A stretch of 15,335 bases of DNA from Treponema sp. Its GTDB lineage: Bacteria > Spirochaetota > Spirochaetia > Treponematales > Breznakiellaceae. The position numbers and the translations under genes are program-made. The DNA lies in NCBI GenBank assembly GCA_031278025.1, contig JAITLF010000197.1, positions 1 through 15,335 of the forward strand. Reading direction: 5' to 3'. Under the pieces are notes generated by a model. It worked only from the letters and a program-made list of their open reading frames with translations, searched no databases and was not told where the DNA came from. Positions 10,601 to 15,335 of this stretch are shown here, one piece after another (within the stretch, counting starts at the first letter, position 1; each line of letters begins with the position of its first letter).

Positions 10601-12030
10601 GCCGAACAGTGCTCCCCGAATTTGAGGGGGGCGTCGGAATGAAGGGCGACAGGCCCTATGTCCCTGGCGCTATGTATCGAAAGATCCCCGGCGGCGGACT
10701 CCTCCAGGAAAGAACCGGTCCCGGCGGAACACGCCTCGTTCATGGCGTAGTCTATGGGGACCCCGTTTTTTAGCAGCACGTATTTGGCGTCCTGGCCCCC
10801 TATCTCGAAGATGGTTTCCACCTCCGGGTCAAAGTAAGTGGTTCCCACCGAATGGGCGATGATCTCGTTGTAAACGCCGGGGGTTTCCAGGAACACCCCA
10901 AGGATTTCACGGGAAGACCCGGTGGTGGCCACCAGGGAGATGTTCACCTTCTTGTCCCCGGTACCGGCGATCACCTTGTCCCGGATGATCCTCAGACACT
11001 CCTTGAGGGCCTTGACCGGGTCCCCGTGGGTTCTGCCGTAATGGCTTGCCACAATCTCGCCGGTTTCGGCATCCACCAGGCAGGCTTTGGTGGTGGTAGA
11101 CCCGCCGTCCACCCCCAGGATGTACTTTCTGCCGGCTTTGACCGCCCCTTCTTTCGCTTCAAAGAACCGCACCTTATCCTGCCAGTCCCGCAAGGCCCCC
11201 AGGGCCCCAAAGCGCACGGCGTTAGGGCGCAGCAGCTTGTCCGCACGGGGGAGGGGGCTTCCGGATTCGAGGGCCATGACCGCCGCTCCCAGGGCCTCAA
11301 AGACCGGCGCGGTTTCCGGAATGATAAAATCGATCTCCGGGGCCTTTTCCCGGATAAACCGGACGATATGCCGGTTCAAGGTTATGCCCCCGGTCAGGAC
11401 CACCCGGCCGCTCGAAATTTTGGCCCGGTTGAGGAAATCAACAACCTTGACGGCCATCACGTCCGAAAGGGAAAGGACGATGTCGTCTTTTGTGGCCTCC
11501 CGCTTGTTGAGCCGGTGGGTGCAGTCGCTCTTCATGAACACCGAACAGCGGGTAGACAAGGGGTACACCGTGGCGGTATCAGGCACCTTGCCGATGTCGT
11601 CCACCGTCATGTCCATGCGGGCAAGCTGCTGCTTCAGAAACTCCCCGGTCCCGGAAGCGCACTTGTTCCCGGAAAAATTGTTGACGATCTTCCCCTGGGC
11701 GTCCAGGGAATAGACTATCAGGTCCTCCCCGCCCATGCTCACCACGGCATCGGCTTGAAGGCCCAGGGATCTCAGGGCGGCTTCTACGCACAAAGGCTCC
11801 ACGGTACCCGCAGTCTCGAACATGAACCGGCCTTCGTTGCCGGTTACCAGGGCGGGAATCCCCGGAGGAATCCGCCCTTCCGCCAGGAGTTTCCGCACTG
11901 CCTGAGGAAAATCCCCTTCGTGGGGGATCGCCGCGCTCCAAACAACCGGGGAACCCCCGGCCAAACATCCGGTATCGGCCAAAACCATCTTCAAGCTTGT
12001 AGACCCAATATTAATACCTAATGACTGCAT
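7624..12030 (-). CDS. Acyl-CoA dehydratase activase fusion (two BadF/BadG modules + DUF2229 + HgdB-like)
   Basis: A 1468-residue protein of the 2-hydroxyacyl-CoA dehydratase activase superfamily, whose members use ATP to drive single electrons through a [4Fe-4S] cluster into a partner reductase or dehydratase. Module 1 (about 3-255) and module 2 (about 303-565) are both ASKHA ATPase folds with the phosphate loop (NIGSTS at 7-12; DGGSTTTK at 308-315). Both keep the two cluster cysteines of such activases: C124 and C162, then C434 and C475. A CxxCxxxC segment (C596, C599, C603, with C621) opens the DUF2229 part (about 590-790). HgdB-like regions follow to the end, with conserved-looking C716, C757, C925, C1071 and C1107. 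Large fusions of this type occur in anaerobes; the substrate is unknown. I chose the ATG at 12030 (MQSLGINIGSTS) because GGGAG precedes it and the fold begins there; the frame stays open 187 codons upstream only through repeat DNA. Confidence 0.88.
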   Translation of the reverse strand: MQSLGINIGSTSLKMVLADTGCLAGGSPVVWSAAIPHEGDFPQAVRKLLAEGRIPPGIPALVTGNEGRFMFETAGTVEPLCVEAALRSLGLQADAVVSMGGEDLIVYSLDAQGKIVNNFSGNKCASGTGEFLKQQLARMDMTVDDIGKVPDTATVYPLSTRCSVFMKSDCTHRLNKREATKDDIVLSLSDVMAVKVVDFLNRAKISSGRVVLTGGITLNRHIVRFIREKAPEIDFIIPETAPVFEALGAAVMALESGSPLPRADKLLRPNAVRFGALGALRDWQDKVRFFEAKEGAVKAGRKYILGVDGGSTTTKACLVDAETGEIVASHYGRTHGDPVKALKECLRIIRDKVIAGTGDKKVNISLVATTGSSREILGVFLETPGVYNEIIAHSVGTTYFDPEVETIFEIGGQDAKYVLLKNGVPIDYAMNEACSAGTGSFLEESAAGDLSIHSARDIGPVALHSDAPLKFGEHCSAFINSDIRKAVQQGATKENITAGIVCSIVANYLNRVVGNRTIGGKIFLQGGVAKNPAVPLAFAMMLDKEILVPPAPELMGCFGVALLARRKQIGGLLSEKAVDIDDLLAREIGYERVFKCQSCNNYCPIQVLNVNSHKYMFGGRCNKYTNMRKKAAGSGSQSAPVLDYVERRQQLLFEDFVPPEGEFIPRRPYTVGIPRAFSVHTLYPLYAWFFHELGIKTLLSTEVVHAGVARAESTYCFPAEIAHGAVQDCLDKGVDYVLLPHFRDMPSYENEVHANFCPITQSLPYYIEKAFPDIDKKRFLPLVVSFKFGEGKALELFQVMAERLGISAPETQGAFTKAMKMQAAYFSAVKNLGEEALAEARKSGRPVIALLGRPYNAFTAEANMGIPRKFTTRGYSIIPFDILPFAEEAIFPNMYWYYGQQDVKSAALLKNEDTIYVTYITNFSCAPDSFILHYIKWIMGQKPFLVLELDSHSADAGVDTRVEAFLDIIDGYRAKKTELENERYNNGWRFVAEKIPGSSSFNLRVDNDKTGEKVPLVGNTRVKVLLSNMGAISTEYIGAAVRRLGINAEALPVATAKTIQVARSHASGKECVPSHLLLGSVLQFFSSKKYRKDELYLVFVPITSGPCRTGQYYVFYENLFRDLRLENVVVMILSADNSYGELGPGFVRAMWKGLVLSDYLKDIQTAIKALAADPVKAQADFETSWRRVMTAVEHNPRRIWKELKRVAGDVKKISFKRRLVDCPKVLVVGEIYVRRDDFAVGELTDLMSERGIVVKVAGISEWIHYLDFVREYSYKKLLNLRKKGTRLFSKPWRDLRKLEIEEWWKHSVEKKVLGILEPTGLIPKTPHDMHEIMENAQRYFVNLELNSEIAVSSGAAATAMEQGYSGIVNISPFACLIGRVIEGLFAPWARERNYPILSVEVDGNLLPPNIVNKLNIFMVNVLRFKGGGDLSSLVDEAGNRRAGLDSGEDSGEAIAAGRELAGAGPVGA

Positions 12031-12102
12031 AAAACTCCCTAACACACATAACCGAAATTGAAAACAATCCGCAACCAACTCGGCGTATTCCCGGCATAGA
12101 TG

Positions 12103-12117
12103 ATGGCAAAATGCCAT
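12103..12117 (-). promoter_or_regulatory. Small inverted repeat in the activase 5' leader
   Basis: ATGGCA-AAA-TGCCAT is a perfect 6-bp inverted repeat with a 3-base centre. It falls in the leader between the proposed promoter and the activase ATG (12030). It could be an operator or a small RNA hairpin; nothing further supports either. Confidence 0.3.
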
Positions 12118-12148
12118 TTGAAACCGCTTTAGCCGCCTGATTTCGCAA

Positions 12149-12177
12149 ATAATACCAGGGCCGGTTTGATGTTGCAA
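12149..12177 (-). promoter_or_regulatory. Promoter of the activase gene
   Basis: On the minus strand TTGCAA (12172-12177, 4 of 6) and TATTAT (12149-12154, 5 of 6) are separated by exactly 17 bp. The resulting leader would be about 110 bases and contains the inverted repeat at 12103-12117 and a GGGAG ribosome binding site near 12036. It lies between array 3 and the gene, so array 3 is upstream of transcription. Confidence 0.5.
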
Positions 12178-12226
12178 CAGCCGGCCAGTCGGCGCGTCGT
12201 TTCCCGTACCCATCCGTCCTTCCCCT

Positions 12227-12310
12227 GGAACTTCCCGGCCTCCTTTGGAACTTCCGGCGGCGCATCCGCGAACGGCGGACAGGGCCTGCGGGGGCCTGCG
12301 GGGGCCTGCG
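12227..12310. repeat. Short repeats between activase promoter and array 3
   Basis: TGGAACTTCC occurs twice, ending at 12235 and 12255 (20 bases apart); it matches the GGAACTTC joint of array 1. Next to it, a 10-bp unit GGGGCCTGCG is repeated three times in tandem at 12281-12310 (first base A in the first copy). Confidence 0.6.
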
Positions 12311-12329
12311 GCCTTTTTGCGAGGGCGGT

Positions 12330-12497
12330 TTGCGTTCAAGAAACCCAAGTTTGCGCGGCGCAAAAACGGTTTTCCGCAGCGCAAAAATAGTTTTGCGATC
12401 AGAAAACCCGGGTTTCTGATCAAAAAACCCCGGTTTGCGGCGCGCGGAGACAGGCCCGCGATCAGGGAACCGGAGTCCCGCAACGCCGGAAGATGCG
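12330..12497. repeat. Array 3: eight degenerate 21-bp units
   Basis: Units start at 12330, 12351, 12372, 12393, 12414, 12435, 12456 and 12477. Most begin TTGCG or TTCYG, followed by an A-run and a C-rich then GGT or AGT end, for example TTGCGATCAGAAAACCCGGG. The stretch around 12397-12421 is a near-perfect dyad centred on CCCGGG, with arms GATCAGAAA and TTTCTGATC. It is more decayed than arrays 1 and 2, but the 21-bp register holds through all eight units. It lies in the divergent region between the activase promoter and perR. The open frame through it gives heptads such as RKPGFFDQ, which I take to be a by-product. Confidence 0.8.
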
Positions 12498-12542
12498 CGT
12501 CCGGGAACAGGGTACTGCGCCCGCCCTGCGTAAGATTCTTCT

Positions 12543-12570
12543 TGCATTTCTCCCTCCGCTTACGTATATT
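12543..12570 (+). promoter_or_regulatory. Possible perR promoter
   Basis: TATATT (12565-12570, 5 of 6) with TTGCAT (12543-12548, 3 of 6) 16 bp upstream. Transcription would start inside the Fur-type box at 12573-12599, the classic geometry for autorepression. The -35 match is weak. Confidence 0.35.
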
Positions 12571-12572
12571 CA

Positions 12573-12599
12573 AACTAATAATGATTATCATTATTAGTT
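12573..12599. promoter_or_regulatory. Fur/PerR-type operator
   Basis: A 27-bp palindrome, perfect in both 13-base arms around a single central base. Its core AATAATGATTATCATTATT matches 16 of the 18 arm positions of the classical 19-bp Fur box (GATAATGAT-A-ATCATTATC). It lies 78 bases before the perR ATG and overlaps its likely transcription start, so autoregulation is likely. It is Fur-like rather than the usual PerR box TTATAATNATTATAA. It could also control a minus-strand promoter toward the activase, though none is clear at this spot. Confidence 0.85.
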
Positions 12600-12677
12600 A
12601 GTCCGTCAAGAAATTAGCCCGGTACGCGGGCCGTGAGCGGAACGATCCAGGAACAGGACCCTGAAGGAGAACCCGGA

Positions 12678-13112
12678 ATGGGACGAAAACACAGCAAGAA
12701 GCGGGATGCCGTCTTAAAGGCCATACAGTCTACGTATTCCCATCCCGGCGCCCAATGGATTTACGATACCCTCAAGCCGTCTATCCCCTCGCTTTCCCTG
12801 GGAACCGTGTACCGTAATATCAACGTGTTCCTGGAAGAGGGGGCCGTTGTTTCCGTCGGCACGGTGGGCGGCGAGGAACGGTTTGATGGCCGGGTCAGCC
12901 CCCATCCCCACCTGATTTGCTGCCGGTGCGGTAAGGTATCGGACCTTCCCTGCCCCCCCGAAGGGGACGGCGCCCAGGCTGCGGAGGCCGGCAGTTTGCC
13001 CGGCGGCTTCGTCATTGATTACCGGAAGACCGTGTACTACGGGCTCTGCGGTGAATGCGCGGCGGAGGCTCAGGTTCCGCCTGAAACGGCGGGGCCCCGA
13101 AGTGTTTTGTAA
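12678..13112 (+). CDS. perR: Fur-family peroxide-sensing repressor PerR
   Basis: A 144-residue Fur-family metalloregulator. The N-terminal winged helix includes SLGTVYRNINVFLEEGAV. The five regulatory ligands of Bacillus PerR (H37, D85, H91, H93, D104) have equivalents H22, D70, H76, H78 and D89 with exactly the same spacings. The Asp at the last position favours PerR over Fur, where Glu is usual. The structural zinc pairs are C81/C84 and C124/C127, with a few extra residues between the pairs. The ATG at 12678 has AAGGAG 8-9 bases upstream; the earlier in-frame GTG (12633) would add 15 residues not typical of the family. It is followed 57 bases later by a rubrerythrin gene. It probably represses itself through the box at 12573-12599 and may sense peroxide by Fe-catalysed His oxidation. 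Confidence 0.85.
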   Translation: MGRKHSKKRDAVLKAIQSTYSHPGAQWIYDTLKPSIPSLSLGTVYRNINVFLEEGAVVSVGTVGGEERFDGRVSPHPHLICCRCGKVSDLPCPPEGDGAQAAEAGSLPGGFVIDYRKTVYYGLCGECAAEAQVPPETAGPRSVL

Positions 13113-13136
13113 TTGAGCGGCCTGTGCCGCTATAAT
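13107..13136 (+). promoter_or_regulatory. Promoter of the rubrerythrin gene
   Basis: A perfect TATAAT (13131-13136) has TTGTAA (13107-13112, 4 of 6) 18 bp upstream, overlapping the perR stop. A small hairpin GCGGC-CTGT-GCCGC (13117-13130) sits in the spacer. The following ATTAAATTTAT is AT-rich and partly symmetric but does not match a full PerR box. The gene may be transcribed both from here and from perR. Confidence 0.55.
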
Positions 13137-13169
13137 TAAATTTATCTTTCATGATCAAGGAGAGTTTTT

Positions 13170-13715
13170 ATGAAGAAATTTGTTTGTTCCGTTTGTGGTT
13201 ATGCCCACACCGGGGACAATCCCCCCGAATTCTGTCCCCAGTGCAAGGCTCCGGCCTCCAAATTCATCGAACAGTCCGGCGATACCGGCTGGGCTGCGGA
13301 ACATGTCGTTGGCGTTGCCAAAGGCGTAGAAGAGGACATCCTGGCGGACCTCCGCATGAACTTCAACGGCGAATGTACCGAAGTCGGCATGTACCTGGCC
13401 ATGAGCCGGGTCGCCGAAAGGGAAGGCTATCCTGAAATCGCGGAAGCCTACAAGCGCTACGCTTTTGAGGAAGCCGAGCACGCCGCGAAATTTGCGGAAC
13501 TTCTGGGCGAGTGCATTACCAACTGCACCAAGACCAACCTGAAGCTCCGGGCCGAGGCCGAACACGGTGCCTGCGCCGGTAAGACCGACCTGGCCAAGCG
13601 GTCCAAAGAACGGGGCTATGATGCCATTCACGACACGGTTCACGAAATGGCCCGGGATGAAGCCCGCCACGGCGCCGGTTTCCGAGGACTGCTGAAGCGG
13701 TATTTCCCCGGCTAA
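13170..13715 (+). CDS. rbr: Reverse rubrerythrin (rubredoxin domain first)
   Basis: A cytoplasmic peroxidase of anaerobes that reduces hydrogen peroxide (and in related enzymes oxygen) at a di-iron site. The 181-residue protein starts with a rubredoxin domain: CxxC at C6/C9 and C22/C25. A ferritin-like four-helix domain follows, with ligand candidates E68/E71, the EEAEH motif (E100-H104), E131 and DEARH (D163-H167). The domain order, iron-sulfur-like knuckle first, is that of reverse rubrerythrins described in clostridia; classical rubrerythrin has it last. The ATG has AAGGAG eight bases upstream. It sits right behind perR, which fits peroxide-inducible expression. It is complete and has no frameshift. 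Confidence 0.93.
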   Translation: MKKFVCSVCGYAHTGDNPPEFCPQCKAPASKFIEQSGDTGWAAEHVVGVAKGVEEDILADLRMNFNGECTEVGMYLAMSRVAEREGYPEIAEAYKRYAFEEAEHAAKFAELLGECITNCTKTNLKLRAEAEHGACAGKTDLAKRSKERGYDAIHDTVHEMARDEARHGAGFRGLLKRYFPG

Positions 13716-13742
13716 ACCGCTCTAACTTTTGAGGAGGGTCTA

Positions 13743-13768
13743 GGGGGCGTTACGGAGACGGCGCCCCC
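13743..13768. terminator. Hairpin between convergent rbr and DUF554 genes
   Basis: GGGGGCG (13743-13749) pairs with CGCCCCC (13762-13768) over a 12-base loop, just after the rubrerythrin stop and just before the DUF554 stop. The T-tract is weak on both strands (GTCTT on plus), so it may act bidirectionally but not strongly. The preceding GGGTCTAGGGGGC resembles GGGTCTGGGGGGC at 83-95. Confidence 0.5.
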
Positions 13769-13771
13769 GTC

Positions 13772-14461
13772 TTATGCCATGAACAGCTTCATTGCCGAAA
13801 GATATATCGCCGGAATAAAGACTGCGGGGATCAAATTCGCCACCTTAATCTCTGCGGCGCCTAAAAAGTTAAACCCAATGGCGGAGATGAGCAGGCTTCC
13901 TGTCGCCGAGATCTCCGTGATAATATCGGGGCTTAAAAAGTCGCGGAGCCGCATGGCAAGCAGGGCTATGCCCCCCTGGTAGATCAACACCGGAACCGCC
14001 GAAAAGACCACGCCTATGCCCAGGGAACCGGCGAAAATCAGGGAAAAAATGCCGTCCATGACGGACTTGGCAAAGAGGGTCTCATGGCTGTCCAAAAGCC
14101 CGCTCTGGATAGAGCCGACTATGGCCATAGACCCGGTACAGAAAAGGATGCCGGCGGATACAAAACCTTTGGCAAAAGCGCCGCCTTTCATGCGGAGTTT
14201 CCTTTCGGTCCAATACCCCAGGCGGTTCATCCATTTATCCAAGTCTATTGCTTCCCCTATCGCGGCCCCCGCCGCGATACTCACCACCAGGAGCAGGACA
14301 TTCTGATTCTCCAGGGCGCCCTTTACGCCTATGTAAATCAGGGAGAGGCCCAGGCCCTTCTTGATAATATCTTCAAACCTGTCGGGAATATTCCGGATGA
14401 ACCAACATCCGGCCAATCCGCATACCACAATTACCGCCGCGTTCACTACCGGTCCCAGCAT
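13772..14461 (-). CDS. DUF554 family membrane protein
   Basis: A 229-residue integral membrane protein that matches the DUF554 (YdfK-like) family by overall length and by its glycine-rich helices, such as GLGLSLIYIGVKGAL near residue 37, a region around GSMAIVGSIQSGL in the middle and a C-terminal GFNFLGAAEIKVANLIPA. About six to seven hydrophobic segments can be seen. The function of the family is not established; transport has been suggested on general grounds only. The ATG has GGAGG nine bases upstream. It is divergent from the GntR gene (117-bp gap) and convergent with rbr, so it may be under control of that regulator, but this is only a guess from position. Confidence 0.85.
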   Translation of the reverse strand: MLGPVVNAAVIVVCGLAGCWFIRNIPDRFEDIIKKGLGLSLIYIGVKGALENQNVLLLVVSIAAGAAIGEAIDLDKWMNRLGYWTERKLRMKGGAFAKGFVSAGILFCTGSMAIVGSIQSGLLDSHETLFAKSVMDGIFSLIFAGSLGIGVVFSAVPVLIYQGGIALLAMRLRDFLSPDIITEISATGSLLISAIGFNFLGAAEIKVANLIPAVFIPAIYLSAMKLFMA

Positions 14462-14559
14462 AGCATCGATCCTCCTTTTATCCGCCCTAACGCCCCCCGG
14501 ATTTCAATAGTTTTTCGCCTCCGGGGATTCAGCGATATCTTTTCGCACCCTGCCAGATG

Positions 14560-14570
14560 GTATATAATAC
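14560..14570 (+). promoter_or_regulatory. -10 box and short inverted repeat before the GntR gene
   Basis: TATAAT (14563-14568) lies ten bases from the ATG at 14579; no good -35 is visible, though TGG precedes an overlapping TATATA, as in an extended -10. The same bases form an 11-bp inverted repeat GTAT-ATA-ATAC (14560-14570), a possible autoregulatory site, though it does not match the usual FadR-type operator pattern. No Shine-Dalgarno is present. Confidence 0.45.
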
Positions 14571-14578
14571 AGTCAATC

Positions 14579-15292
14579 ATGGCGAGGGGTATATCTCTTT
14601 CACTGAAGGACCTCTTTATCAAGGAAATAACCGACAGCATACTTTCGGGGAAATGGGCGGTGGGAGAACGGTTGCCCAATGAACGGGAGTTGGCAAAGAA
14701 GATGGGAGTCAGCCGGGCGGTGATAAACGGCGGTATGATGGAACTTATGCGGTGGGGCTTTGTCGAAGTCCTTCCCCGGAAAGGCGCCTTTGTGGCGGAC
14801 TATAAGATACGGGGAAAGATTGAAACCCTGGAAGTCCTGCTTAAATATTCAGGCGGTCGTTTTGATCCTGTTACCACGGATTCCATATATGAAGTGCGGA
14901 CCTGCATTGAACGGCATATCACCGTGCTGGCCGCGAAACGGAGAACAGCGCGGGACATCGCCAATCTGCGTAAACAGGTTGAAATTCTATCCGGCCTGGA
15001 CGAAATTGAAGCGTTAAGCGAGGCGACCCACGAATTCTATCACCTCCTCTCCATCGCTTCGGGGAATATCATTTACCCCCTCAACATTGAGGCGTACAAA
15101 GTCATCTATGTCCCCCTGATGATTGCCGTATACCGGCGGGTTCCCAAACAGGAAAGGATAACCAGGTTTAACCGCCTGGTAGACCTGATTGAACAGCAGG
15201 ACGCCGTCCAGGCATTAGACTGCATCACCGAGATTATCAATTCCGGCCGCCAGGTACTTTCGGATAATTATCATCAGGGGGAGGATTTTTAA
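14579..15292 (+). CDS. GntR family (FadR/FCD subfamily) transcriptional regulator
   Basis: A 237-residue DNA-binding regulator. Residues 9-75 form the GntR winged helix, with GERLPNERELAKKMGVSRAVI and the wing GFVEVLPRKGAFVADY. The remainder (about 90-225) is an all-helical FCD-type effector domain with the start YEVRTCIERHITVLAA and the ligand-like segment THEFYHLLSIASGN. Members often sense small carboxylates; the effector cannot be read from the sequence. The ATG at 14579 starts the protein right before the winged helix. It has no ribosome binding site and a -10 box lies ten bases away, suggesting a leaderless message. It overlaps nothing and is followed after one base by another gene, which it may control. 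Confidence 0.88.
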   Translation: MARGISLSLKDLFIKEITDSILSGKWAVGERLPNERELAKKMGVSRAVINGGMMELMRWGFVEVLPRKGAFVADYKIRGKIETLEVLLKYSGGRFDPVTTDSIYEVRTCIERHITVLAAKRRTARDIANLRKQVEILSGLDEIEALSEATHEFYHLLSIASGNIIYPLNIEAYKVIYVPLMIAVYRRVPKQERITRFNRLVDLIEQQDAVQALDCITEIINSGRQVLSDNYHQGEDF

Positions 15293-15293
15293 C

Positions 15294-15335
15294 GTGAGGT
15301 ACGATGACTATGAGGAGGGGGAAGTCGCGGACTTT
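15294..15335 (+). CDS. Start of an unidentified gene cut by the window edge
   Basis: A GTG at 15294 begins an open frame running off the window (first 14 residues: MRYDDYEEGEVADF, with GTG read as Met). It has a strong GGGGGAGG site nine to ten bases upstream, inside the end of the GntR gene, and starts one base after that gene's TAA. The tight spacing and strong site support a real gene in the same operon. Too little is present to identify it. Confidence 0.6.
   Translation, partial: MRYDDYEEGEVADF

Noticed and set aside
8806..10773. Plus-strand 655-codon frame
   Set aside because: Antisense to the activase gene, whose motifs are unmistakable.
12633..12677. GTG start for perR adding 15 residues
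   Set aside because: The ATG at 12678 has a good AAGGAG site and matches the normal Fur-family start.
13131..13160. PerR box before the rubrerythrin gene
   Set aside because: TATAATTAAATTTAT is AT-rich and partly symmetric but matches only half of the PerR consensus, so I do not claim it.

Overview
The window looks like a piece of a spirochaete chromosome, most likely a Treponema-like bacterium of the termite-gut kind. The case rests on a lipoprotein with beta-rungs of the type (GG-x-F-x-M-x-x-G-x-I-S-G-N-T) that is common in those genomes, an anaerobe's gene set (reverse rubrerythrin, PerR, a giant 2-hydroxyacyl-CoA dehydratase-type activase) and a moderately high GC content. This assignment is inference; no rRNA or tRNA gene is present to settle it.

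Layout. 1-498: non-coding, with an intrinsic terminator built on a 48-bp perfect palindrome, further hairpins, and a 14-unit array of 21-bp repeats. 499-2976 (minus): a large Gly-rich surface lipoprotein, interrupted 23 codons before its second stop by an in-frame TGA. 3253-4248 (plus): trpS. 4300-7056 (minus): a tight operon patatin-like lipase > cysE > era, with cysE and era sharing a TAG|ATG junction. 7072-7623: a promoter and a second 21-bp array of 19 clear units. 7624-12030 (minus): a 1468-residue activase/dehydratase fusion protein with two complete ASKHA-type activase modules. 12031-12677: the divergent control region, with a third 21-bp array, the activase promoter, and a near-perfect Fur-type box in front of perR. 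12678-13112 and 13170-13715 (plus): perR and a reverse rubrerythrin, a peroxide-defence pair. 13772-14461 (minus): a DUF554 membrane protein. 14579-15292 (plus): a GntR/FadR-type regulator. From 15294: the first 14 codons of a gene cut by the window edge.

How it fits together. The oxygen-related genes cluster: a PerR with all five metal-sensing ligands, its probable box, the rubrerythrin that such regulators commonly control, and, divergently, a protein that would carry oxygen-sensitive Fe-S clusters. The rest (trpS, era, cysE) is housekeeping.

The most unusual signal is in the non-coding DNA. Three gaps carry tandem arrays of unrelated sequence that share a 21-bp period (two helical turns, seven codons) and internal dyad symmetry. 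A second pattern concerns translation starts: trpS, the patatin gene and the GntR gene lack a Shine-Dalgarno and have a -10 box only 8-10 bases from the ATG, suggesting leaderless mRNAs, whereas the other genes have clear ribosome binding sites.
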